From the NCBI RefSeq assembly GCF_000194155.1, contig NZ_GL877881.1, forward strand, positions 105,150-145,350: 40,201 bases of DNA. The letters are read 5' to 3'. A program made the translations under genes and the position numbers. The DNA is from Saccharopolyspora spinosa NRRL 18395. GTDB lineage: Bacteria > Actinomycetota > Actinomycetes > Mycobacteriales > Pseudonocardiaceae. The notes under the pieces are model-generated. The model had not been told where the DNA came from and did no database searches. It worked only from the letters and a program-made list of their open reading frames with translations. This document shows positions 33,278 to 40,201 of this stretch, in pieces (within the stretch, counting starts at the first letter, position 1; each line of letters starts with the position of its first letter).

Positions 33278-34059
33278 GGCATGACCCCCCCACCGTTGGC
33301 GTTGATCGTCTGACCGGTCACGAACGAAGCCGCCTCGCTGACCAGGAACCGGATCGCCGAGGCCACCTCGTCGGCGGTGCCGAACCGGTCGAAGACCATC
33401 CTCGAGGTCTTTCGCTCGGTCCATTCCGCGGTCGCGTGCGGTCGCGTCATGGGCGTGTCGATCGGACCGGGGGCGACCGCGTTCACTCGGATCCGCGGGC
33501 CGAGCTCGTGAGCCAGCGCACGGGTCAGCCCGAGAATCCCGGCCTTTGATGCGGTGTACGCGGCGACGTCCGTGGCGCCGGTGTAGGCGAGCTGCGACGA
33601 GACCGTCACGACCGAGGCCTGGCCCGTTTGCTGCAGGTAAGGCAGCGCGGCACGGACACACAGGTAGGTGCCGGTCAGGTTGATCCCGATCGTGTGCTGC
33701 CAGACGTCTGGACCCAGGTCCGCGAACGGGACCTGTTCCATCACACCTGCGGCGGTGACCAACGCGTCGATCCGGCCGAAGCGCGCGTAAGCGGCCTCGA
33801 ACAGATCGGTTACCGACCCTTCATCGAGAACGTCGACCGCCACCGCACAGGCCCGATCCTCACCGAGCGTGGCGACGAGCTGTGCCGCTGCGTGCGCGTC
33901 GGCCTCGCCTGGCCCGTGCGCCAGGACGACCTGTGCACCCGCGCGGACGAGCACATCGGACGTGGCTGAGCCGATGCCCCCTGCCGCGCCGGTGACCACG
34001 ACTGTGCGGCCGTCCAGTCGGGCGAAGCCGTCGTGGCCCTCTGATGATGTGTGTGACAC
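33274..34059 (-). CDS. Short-chain dehydrogenase/reductase
   Basis: 261 residues from GTG 34059, behind GAAGGAAC. The cofactor motif VVVTGAAGGIGSATSDVLVR, the N-A-G equivalent LVTAAGVMEQ, the catalytic Ser (VVTVSSQLAYTG) and the Y-x-x-x-K pair (AAYTASKAGILG) are all present, and the C-terminus (SFVTGQTINANGGGVMP) is complete. The family oxidises hydroxyl groups or reduces ketones with NAD(P). Here it would oxidise a hydroxyacyl intermediate or the incoming substrate. The gene is 47 bases downstream of iclR and starts the coupled chain. Confidence 0.93.
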   Translation of the reverse strand: MSHTSSEGHDGFARLDGRTVVVTGAAGGIGSATSDVLVRAGAQVVLAHGPGEADAHAAAQLVATLGEDRACAVAVDVLDEGSVTDLFEAAYARFGRIDALVTAAGVMEQVPFADLGPDVWQHTIGINLTGTYLCVRAALPYLQQTGQASVVTVSSQLAYTGATDVAAYTASKAGILGLTRALAHELGPRIRVNAVAPGPIDTPMTRPHATAEWTERKTSRMVFDRFGTADEVASAIRFLVSEAASFVTGQTINANGGGVMP

Positions 34060-34106
34060 GTCGTTCCTTCGATGTGAGGGTCGGAAGAAGCCGGGCGGGA
34101 GCCCGG

Positions 34107-34913
34107 TCAGGTTCGGCGCGGTGTGCGGCGCGGGGATGCCGCGGCGACGCGCGGGAACAGTGAGGTCGCGATCTGGTCGGCGGCCTTCCGCAGCAGCGGG
34201 GCGAGCTCCTCGTGGATCCGGTGGTCGTCGAGCCGGTACGCCGGAGCCCCGACGCACACCGACGCGACGGCGTTGCCGAGCTGGTCCAGTATCGGGGCGG
34301 CGACAGACCGCACGTCAGGCTCGCGCTCTTCGAGATTCGTGGCGTAGCGCCGACTGCGGACCGTGTCCAGCTCGGCCCGCAGCGCAGGCATGCTCGCCAG
34401 CGTGTTGCGTGTGAAGCGCGTGTAGTCCAGACGCGGCAACAACCGCTCGACCAGCACCTCCGGAAGGAACGCGAGGATCGCCTTGCCCTGGGCCGTCGCG
34501 TGCAGGGGAACGCGCTGGCCGACCTCGCCGTACATCTGTACCGGCTGCGGTGAGCGCAAGCACTCGACGTAACTGAGCTCGAGGCCGTCACGCACCGACA
34601 GGAAGACCGTCTCCGCGCTCCGCTCGCGCAGCTCCTCGAGGACAGGCAGGGACAACTCAGCGAGGGTACGGCGGTCGAGCCGTACGGTGCCGAGGATCCG
34701 GGCCTGTGGTCCCAACTGGTAGAGCCGTGTGACCTCGTCCTGCACGGCAAACCCGCGATCACACAACACGCGCAAGAGGCGGCGAGTCGTGCTCAGCGGC
34801 AGCTCGAGGGTACGGGCCATTCCGGACAGCTGGACGCCGTCAGCATGGACGCCTAGCTCACTGAGCACGTCCAGGAGCCGGTAGGCCGCCTGAGCTCCTT
34901 CTACTTCCACCAT
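34107..34913 (-). CDS. IclR-family transcriptional regulator of the catabolic operon
   Basis: 268 residues from ATG 34913, GGGGAG upstream; an earlier ATG at 35039 would include the promoter. The winged HTH covers residues 10-70 (AYRLLDVLSELGVHADG, QLSGMARTLELPLSTTRRLL, RVLCDRGFAVQ). The effector domain follows: LSLPVLEELRERSAETVFLS, GQRVPLHATAQGKAILAFLP, SVAAPILDQLGNAVASVCVG. IclR proteins sense small organic acids and usually control the neighbouring catabolic genes. The first structural gene follows after 47 bases on the same strand, so it is probably co-transcribed and autoregulated. Confidence 0.92.
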   Translation of the reverse strand: MVEVEGAQAAYRLLDVLSELGVHADGVQLSGMARTLELPLSTTRRLLRVLCDRGFAVQDEVTRLYQLGPQARILGTVRLDRRTLAELSLPVLEELRERSAETVFLSVRDGLELSYVECLRSPQPVQMYGEVGQRVPLHATAQGKAILAFLPEVLVERLLPRLDYTRFTRNTLASMPALRAELDTVRSRRYATNLEEREPDVRSVAAPILDQLGNAVASVCVGAPAYRLDDHRIHEELAPLLRKAADQIATSLFPRVAAASPRRTPRRT

Positions 34914-35058
34914 ATGGCAACTCCCCGTTGTGCTGCGTGCGAAATGATGAGTTCGTTTCCACCTGATGTCAAGCACGTGCCCAGTTTGGTGAGCCTGAGC
35001 TGGGATCATGTCACTTGACGAGAAGTTGGCACATCTCATCGACTTCCATATTATGGCA
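34904..35058 (-). promoter_or_regulatory. iclR promoter with two matching 16-bp operator candidates
   Basis: Minus strand: TTGACA (34972-34967), 17 bases, then CATCAT (34949-34944), a good sigma-70-like promoter. Two 16-bp stretches on the plus strand share 13 positions, CTTCCA-N3-TATGGCA, at 34904-34919 (overlapping the iclR start codon) and 35043-35058. Each has a perfect palindrome inside (CCATATGG; CCATATTATGG). Sites up- and downstream of the promoter fit IclR autoregulation, possibly by looping. Confidence 0.6.
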
Positions 35059-35173
35059 GAGACTGGAGGGTTTGGTATGGCTCAAGCCTCGTTGCACCGA
35101 GCCAAGCCGGGCACCTGACATCGGACACATCACGTGAGGGACTCGTCCACTGGGAACGGATGCTGATCGCGGG

Positions 35174-35450
35174 CTACTGCCGGCGTGTCACATCATCGTC
35201 TACTGTGGACAGTGTTTTGGTGAGGAACGTGTGGTGACGCCAGACCGGAAACAGTGCATCAGCAGAGCTTTTGTCCTTGACACGCCGGACAATCAGTCGT
35301 GCGGTGATCTCGTGTTTCGTCCCGGCGAAGGCGGTGTGGGTGGTTTCGGCGACCTCGGCATCAGAGATCCATTCGCCGGTGTAGGGATCCTGGGCGGCCT
35401 CGGGTTAGCGAACCGGTGTCCAGGCGTGCTCATCGATGGTGGCGCTCGCC
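35174..35450 (-). pseudogene. IS1380-like transposase remnant
   Basis: The minus strand reads ATIDEHAWTPV, then an in-frame TAA (35407-35405), then DPYTGEWISDAEVAETTHTA, FAGTKHEITARLIVRRVKDK and LFPVWRHHTFLTKTLSTVDD, ending at a TAG at 35176-35174. The order W-I-S-x-A-E-V-A-E, R-L-I-V-R-R and F-x-x-W-R-[FH]-H-x-F is that of the middle of IS1380-family DDE transposases. Both ends are missing. It lies between the iclR promoter region and the end of the giant repeat gene, so the element or its relics may have cut that gene. The interval 35059-35173 shows nothing else. Confidence 0.7.
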
Positions 35451-35629
35451 CCGCAGCGGCCCTGTCATGCCAGCCGTGTCATGCCAGCTGTGTAAGCCGC
35501 GGACGGGCCAAAATCGGGAGGACGCCGTCCTCCCAGAATGGGTTCATTCGTGATGCAGGATCTTTCCTTCTGTTTCTGTTTCCGCTCCGCGTTCGGGTCC
35601 TGCTGTGCTGCCTGCTCCGTCGGCGTGAG

Positions 35630-35815
35630 CACCTCGGACTCCCGGAAACAGCCCCAGCAGCAGCAGCGGTTGCGTCTAGCTTCCGCCGCTTGACCCCCCG
35701 GAACCCTCACCAGCCTCCCCCCGCGTCCTCCCCGCACTCTCGCCGGCTTTCCCCGCCACCGGCCCGAACACACCACCCCGACGCTTCGGACCTGTCACCT
35801 GGGTCGGCAACCCGG
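35630..35815 (-). repeat. Linker repeat copy 1
   Basis: The minus strand encodes VTGPKRRGGVFGPVAGKAG then, after a frame change, KRRKLDATAAAAGAVSG and EVLTPTEQAAQQDPNAERKQ. It follows the GMWVIPV end of papain tail copy 1 (35893-35920). Confidence 0.7.
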
Positions 35816-36029
35816 ATCCCCCGTCCTGGCACCGCAGCTCGGTACCACTGGGCGGCAACACCACCGGCTCCGCTGGTTCCACCTCCGACACCGGAATCAC
35901 CCACATCCCGGTCGCAGCCTGGACATCAGCGGCCTCGACTTCCTCCCCCGTCTGCGCATCAACCCGATCAGCAGCAGCCTTTTCCGCCCTGCGGTGCTTC
36001 ACGGCACTTTCGTTGATTTTCTGCTGCTG

Positions 36030-37090
36030 CTGCGCCTTCGGGCGGAGCGCCACCAGCTCCGCCACCTGCTCCTCACTCAGCGGCCCCCGCTCCGCCAACT
36101 CCTCCAACTCCGCAACACGGGCGGCAGCAGCCCTTCTCCGCCAGCGAGCCTTCGCGCCCTTCGGCTGAAGCTCCGCCAACTCCGCCTCCTGCTCCACCGT
36201 CAGCGGCCCCAGCTCCACCAACGCCTCCAACTCCACAACCCGGTCGGCAGCAGCCTTTCTCACCTGGTAATTCTTCGCGCTCCTTTCCTTCTGTTTCTGC
36301 TTCTGCTGCGCCACCTTCGATTGGAGCTCCGCCAACTCCGCCTCCTGCTCCACCGTCAGCGGCCCCTGCTCCGCCAACGCAATGCTTTACGTTGCTTTCC
36401 TTCTGTTTCTGCTTCTGCTGCGCCACCTTCGGCTGAAGGTCCGCCAACTCCACCTCCTTCTCCCCAGTCAGCCGCTCCCGCTCCGCCAACGCCTCCAACA
36501 GCGCAATCCGGGCGGCAGCAACCTTTCTCGCGTGGGACCGCGCCGCGTCTGCATCCTGCTTTTTCTTCAACTGCTGCGCCTTCGGCTGGAGCTCCACCAA
36601 CTCCGCCTCCTGCTCCTCAGTCAGCGGCCCCTCCGCAACCCGATCGGCAGCAGCCTTTACCGCCTGGCGATACTTCGCGTCTCCTTCCTTCGCTTGCTGC
36701 CTCCGCTCCGCCACCTTCGGCCGGAGCGCCGCCAGGTCCGCCGCCTGCCCCTCGGTCAACGGCCCTCGCCCCGCCAACTCCTCCAACTCCGCAACCCGAT
36801 CGGCTTCGGCCTTTCTCGCCTTGCGACGCTTCGCGACCCCATCGTTCTTTTTCTGCCACTGCTGCACCTTCGACCGAAGCTCCGCCAGCTCCGTGCCCCC
36901 CAGTCAGCGGCCACCGCTGCGCCAACTCCTCCAACTCCGCAATCCGGGGGGCAGCCGCCTTTCCCTCCCGGGACCGACCCGCCTCCCTTTCCTTCTTTTT
37001 CTGCCGCTGCTGCGCCTTGGCCGAAGCGCCGCCCAGCTCCGCTGTCTGCTCCTCAGTCAGCGGCCCCCGCTCCGCCAACGCCTCCAACAC
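36030..37090 (-). repeat. Coiled-coil hairpin repeat block (eight units)
   Basis: Plus-strand copies of GTCAGCGGCCCC-type sequence (encoding the G-P-L-T turn) lie near 36080, 36203, 36355, 36468, 36622, 36755, 36900 and 37055. On the minus strand each unit is two charged helices joined by that turn, with Lys/Gln-rich stretches such as VAQQKQKQKER. Spacing varies from about 115 to 155 bases, and frames change near 36380 and 36900. Further units lie at 37798, 37890, 38043, 38480 and 39570. Confidence 0.7.
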
Positions 37091-37290
37091 CCCGGACTCC
37101 CGGAAACAGCCCCAACAACAGCGGATGCGTCCACCTTCCGCCGCTTACCCCCCCGCGAACTCTCGGCAACCTCTCCCCGCGAACCCTGGTCAGCCTCCCC
37201 CCGCGAACTCCCCGCACTCGCGCCGGCTCCCTCCCCCACCTGCCCGGACACACCGCGCCGACGTTTCGGACCCGTCACCTCGGCGGGCAG
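37085..37290 (-). repeat. Linker repeat copy 2
   Basis: Encodes GLPAEVTGPKRRRGVSGQVG and KRRKVDASAVVGAVSGSPG, then loses the frame and joins coil repeats directly at VLEALAERGPLTEEQ, skipping the TPTDQAA part. Confidence 0.7.
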
Positions 37291-37479
37291 CCCGGAACCC
37301 CCGCCCGGTATCCGGCACACCCACCACACCTCGCCCACCGCCACCCACGGACCCAACACCATCCACCCGACCACCACCAGGCCAGAACAACCGCCGTCGC
37401 ACGCCACCCCACCCCGAACGTTGCTCCTGAACCGTCCCCGACCCCCGCCTCACCCCCTCACCCCGCAACCCCACACCAG

Positions 37480-37703
37480 ACCACCACCCCGCTCAGGCTG
37501 GATTCGGCAGAATCCCCCACCAGCGGACCCACCAACGTCCGAGGGTTATACCCGCCCCGCACAATCCACCCCGCCGCCAACTCACCGCCCCCAGACCAGC
37601 CCCCCTGCCTCGCCCCATCGATCTCACGACGCAGATCCCACGCCGACCACTGCCGCACCGGCATCCCACCGGTATCCCGCATCGTGTCCGTGGCAGACCT
37701 GAT
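37480..37703 (-). other. Second globular module after the same SATDT boundary
   Basis: After coil repeats the frame reads IRSATDTMRDTGGMPVRQWS, then AWDLRREIDGARQGGWSGGG and GWIVRGGYNPRTLVGPLVGD. It shares only the first seven residues (SATDTxR) with the module at 39330 and is otherwise different. No family is recognised. It stops at 37458 in frame, just before linker copy 2. Confidence 0.4.
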
Positions 37704-38119
37704 CGTCGCCCGGTACTGCTTCGCGTTCTTTTCCTTCTTTTTCTGCTTTTGCTGCGCCACCTTCGGCCGAAGCTCCGACAACTCCACCGCCTGCTCTACC
37801 GTCAACGGCCCCCGCTCCGCCAACGCCTCCAACACCGCAACACGATCGGCAACAGCCCGGAGCTCCGCCAGCTCCGCCACCTGCTCCACCGCCAGCGGCC
37901 CCCACTCCTTCAACGCCTCCAACTCCGCAATCCGGGCGGCAGCAACCTTTCTCGCCCTGCGATACTTCGCTCTGCATTCCTTCCTTTTCTCCCACTTCTG
38001 TGCCTTCGGTTGGAGCTCCGCCAACTCCGCCACCTGCTCCACCGTCAGCGGCCCCCACTCCTTCAACGCCTCCAACTCCGCAACACGATCGACAGCAGCC
38101 CTTCCCACCCTGTTGGGCT

Positions 38120-38352
38120 GCCTGATCCGTCGGCGTGAGCACCCCACTCCCACCATCACCCGGACTCCCAGAAACAGCCCCAACAGCAGCGGCCGTGTCC
38201 ACCTTCCGCCGCTTACCGCCCCCAGAACCCTCCCCAGCCTCCTCCCGCGAACCCTGGCCAGCCTCCCCCCGCGTCCTCTTCGTGCCCTTCCCGCCGGCTT
38301 TGCCCGCCACCGGCCCGGACACACCACCCCGACGTTTCGGACCCGTCACCAC
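38120..38352 (-). repeat. Linker repeat copy 3
   Basis: Encodes VVTGPKRRGGVSGPVAGKAG, KRRKVDTAAAVGAVSGSPGD and GVLTPTDQAAQQ. It is joined upstream directly to a coil unit (VARVAGLG-TVVTGPKRRG) without the papain tail. Confidence 0.7.
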
Positions 38353-38504
38353 GGTCCCCAACCCCGCAACACGGGCGACAGCAGCCTTTCCCACCTGGTA
38401 CCGCTCCGCCTCCCTTACCTTCCTTTTCTGCTTCTGTTGCGCCTTCGGCCGAAGCTCCGCCAGCTCCACCTCTTGCTCGTCAGTCAGCGGCCCCTGCTCC
38501 GCCA

Positions 38505-38705
38505 ACGCCTGTGAGCACCCCGCTCCCGCCATCACCCGAACTCCCGGAAACAGCCCCAACAGCAGCGGCTGCGTCCACCTTCCGCCGCTTAACCCTCCTG
38601 GAACTCTCGCCAACCTCCCCCGGCGTCCTCCCCGCACTCGTGCCAGCTCCCCTCGCCACCGGCCCGGACTCACCGCGCCGACGTTTCGGACCCGTCACCA
38701 CGGCG
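38505..38705 (-). repeat. Linker repeat copy 4
   Basis: Encodes LPAVVTGPKRRRGESGPVAR and KRRKVDAAAAVGAVSGSSGD then GSGVLT, where it changes frame into a coil unit. Upstream it is preceded by papain tail copy 4 (GHEVVDLLDAQKGEKAEAV, AATGMWVIPV at 38795-38822). Confidence 0.7.
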
Positions 38706-38899
38706 GGCAGCTCGGACCCCACGTCCTGGCTGCGCAACCCGGAACGGCTGGGCGGCAACACCACCTCCCCCTCCGGTTTCGCCCGCGGTACCGGAATCAC
38801 CCACATCCCGGTCGCAGCCTGGACATCAACGGCCTCGGCTTTCTCCCCCTTCTGCGCATCCAGCAGATCCACCACCTCATGTCCATCGCGGTCTTCTCC

Positions 38900-39330
38900 A
38901 TCCCACCGGCCTCGCCGAACCATCCGCACCGAACACCGTCCACTGCGACCCACGCCCACCCGGCCCCGGCACCAACGCAACAACATCCCGCCCCACACCC
39001 CGCGCCAGAGCCGAACCCTGACCCGACGACACCACCACACCCGCACCCGAATTACCCTGAGACACCAACAGCACAGGCCCACCCCCGGAATCCGCAACAC
39101 CACCCCGCACGAACTCCACCAACCCACCACCAGCAACCACATCCCCAGGCACCAGCACCCGCACCGCATCCACCGACACACCCACCGGCACCGCCGCCGA
39201 CACACCCACCGGCACGCCCGCAGAGCCCTCACCCTGACCCCGCCACCGGGAACCACTAGGCCGCAACAGCAGCGGGGTGGACTGCGGCCCCCGTCTCACC
39301 GCCTCACCCCGCAACGTGTCCGTGGCAGAG
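38900..39330 (-). other. Globular module between repeats (LVPGD ... TVFGADG)
   Basis: After VSSATDTLRGEAVRRG and a Val/Pro-rich linker with two PVGVS steps, the frame reads VRVLVPGDVVAGGGLVEFVR, PVLLVSQGNSGAGVVVSSGQ and RDVVALVPGPGGRGSQWTVF. These are regular beta-alpha segments and clearly a folded domain. I do not know the family. It is part of the same frame as the coil repeats at 39440-39700. The next module (papain tail copy 4) is in another frame. Confidence 0.45.
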
Positions 39331-39714
39331 CTGACCGTCGCCCCGGGCTGCGCGTCCCCGACCACCGACCCCGCCTGGCCAGACATCGCCTGGCCAGACC
39401 TCGCCTGGGCAGCAGTCTCGTCCCGGGCCACGGTCTCCTGACCAGCCAACTCCGCAACACGGGCAGCAGCAGCCATTCTCGCCCGGTGCCGCTTCGCGTC
39501 CTCTTCCTTCTTTTTTTGCCACTGCTGCGCCTTCGGCCGAAGCTCCGCCAGCTCCGCCTCCTGGTCCCCAGTCAGTGGCCCCTGCTCCTTCAACGCCTCC
39601 AACTCCACAACACGGGCAGCAGCAGCCATTCCCGCCCGGTACCGCTTCGCTTTCTGTTCGTTCTTCTTCCATTTCCGCTCCGCACTCGGGTCCGGCTGTA
39701 CTGCCTGATCCGTC

Positions 39715-39920
39715 GCAGTGAGTACCCCACTCCCACCATCACCCGGACTCCCCCCCAACAACAGCGGCTGCGTCCACCTTCCGCCGCTTAACCCGCGCAG
39801 AACCCTGGTCAGCCTCCCCCCGCGAACCCTGGCCAACCTCCTCCGGCGTCCTCTTCGTGCCAGCTTTCCTCGCCACCGGCCCGGACACACCACCCCGACG
39901 TTTCGGACCCATCACCTCGG
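39715..39920 (-). repeat. Linker repeat copy 5
   Basis: Encodes GLPTEVMGPKRRGGVSGPVA, VKRRKVDAAAVVGGESG and, in the next frame, SGVLTATDQAVQPDPSAERK. The 8-base deletion lies inside this copy. Confidence 0.75.
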
Positions 39921-40201
39921 TGGGCAGCCCTGCCCCCCAGTCCTGGCTGCCCAGCCCGGAACCACTGGGCGGCAAAACCCCCTCCCGATCGACTTCCGCC
40001 CCCGGCACCGGAATCACCCACATCCCGGTCGCAGCCAGGACATCAGCGGCCTCGGCTTCCTCCCCCTTCTGCGGATCCAGCAGATCCACCCCATCGCCGT
40101 CTCCTGCATGCACCGCAACGATCACATGCGCACTACCGTCAGAACGCTGGTAAATCACCGGCAAAGCCACACCCACCGGCATGCTCCGCACGTACTGCTC
40201 G
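39739..40201 (-). pseudogene. Papain-like toxin domain tail plus linker (module copy 5)
   Basis: The frame entering from the right edge reads VGVALPVIYQRSDGSAHVIV, AVHAGDGDGVDLLDPQKGEE, then AATGMWVIPV and the basic linker. An H in a beta strand followed about 15 residues later by [LV]-x-D-P-Q-x-G is the His/Asp half of papain-fold (Tox-PL, glutamine-deamidase-type) toxin domains; the Cys half would lie beyond the window. The frame ends at 39739 because 8 bases present in sister copies (AGAAACAG, plus strand) are missing near 39751. Confidence 0.5.

Larger units (their letters stand above)
35530..40201 (-). pseudogene. 3' part of a giant coiled-coil/papain-toxin-like gene, mosaic and repeatedly frameshifted
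   Basis: The minus strand encodes recurring modules throughout, but no frame stays open: at least six frame changes occur between 40201 and 35530. The modules are coiled-coil hairpin units (A-x-R-V-A-E-L-E-A-L-x-E-x-G-P-L-T-x-E-Q-x-x-E-L-A-E-L-x-P-K, at least 13), a basic linker (GPKRRGG ... KRRKVDAAAAVGAVSG ... VLTPTDQAA, five copies), papain-like domain tails (three) and two other globular pieces. Codon positions favour the minus strand; long plus-strand frames here are antisense. The 5' end lies beyond the window. The 3' end runs from ERKQKQKERS into unrelated sequence (CITNEPILGGRR), so the natural C-terminus is lost. Giant actinomycete proteins with such modules resemble polymorphic toxins; this copy could be a decayed gene or a cassette store. 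Confidence 0.6.

Noticed and set aside
35994..37430. A 478-codon plus-strand frame, Pro/Ala-rich
   Set aside because: Same region and reason; a stop-free shadow of a GC-rich repeat, not a Pro-rich surface protein.
36382..38514. A 710-codon plus-strand open frame (Leu/Arg-rich)
   Set aside because: It is the antisense of the coiled-coil and linker repeats; the minus strand encodes recognisable helices and motifs, while this frame is a low-complexity LRLLLRHLRL pattern without a start signal.
1..40201. tRNA or rRNA genes
   Set aside because: I looked for cloverleaf-type T-loop sequences and rRNA signatures and saw none I could support by eye.

Overview
The window is high-GC actinomycete DNA, most likely from a filamentous Pseudonocardiaceae-type organism (Saccharopolyspora/Amycolatopsis-like). 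The clues are GTG/TTG starts, ATGA/GTGA gene overlaps, XRE-DUF397 modules, an actinobacterial gas-vesicle operon, a class-E type (LAxTG) sorting signal and TetR/MerR/IclR/LuxR regulators. It is accessory, rearranged sequence: working operons lie between many broken genes, and several breaks can be traced to small tandem duplications or deletions.

Layout. 1-1.4 kb: tail of a Gly/Gln/Arg-rich protein, then a decayed XRE regulator/DUF397 module and small ORF remnants. 1.6-3.3 kb: membrane protein, and a divergent TetR/DUF4267 pair with palindromic operators. 3.4-5.6 kb: a perfect 166-bp tandem duplication carrying four hairpin elements, a MerR regulator, a transposase remnant and a small membrane protein. 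5.66 kb: GlsB-type membrane protein. 6.1-11.9 kb (minus strand): gas-vesicle operon in the order gvpY-like, SRPBCC gene (frameshifted), gvpA, F, G, O, J, L, S, K, behind a stress-sigma-like promoter. 12-14.7 kb: four small membrane or basic proteins, two of which share an N-terminal signature with the gvpY-like gene.

15.2-22.6 kb: LuxR regulator, membrane-anchored protein, a cell-wall-anchored SdrD-B-like protein broken twice, a truncated methyltransferase and remnants of a PKS-like ACP/ketosynthase. 22.6-26.3 kb (plus): acyl-CoA oxidase homologue (catalytic Glu replaced by Ala), alpha/beta hydrolase of the Asp-nucleophile type and zinc alcohol dehydrogenase, probably one operon. A 19-bp-stem terminator separates it from the converging operon.

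26.5-34.9 kb (minus): a tightly coupled catabolic operon, iclR - SDR - fused CoA-transferase - acyl-CoA dehydrogenase - DUF993 aldolase-like - enoyl-CoA hydratase - MaoC hydratase - (unclear gap) - MHS transporter. It looks like uptake, CoA activation and chain shortening of an unidentified organic acid. A promoter and two 16-bp matching sites lie upstream of iclR.

35.1-40.2 kb: an IS1380-like remnant, then a minus-strand mosaic of coiled-coil hairpin repeats, linkers and papain-like toxin tails. These are the end of a giant, repeatedly frameshifted protein gene that runs off the right edge. It may be a cassette reservoir or a decaying giant toxin gene and is the least explained part of the window.
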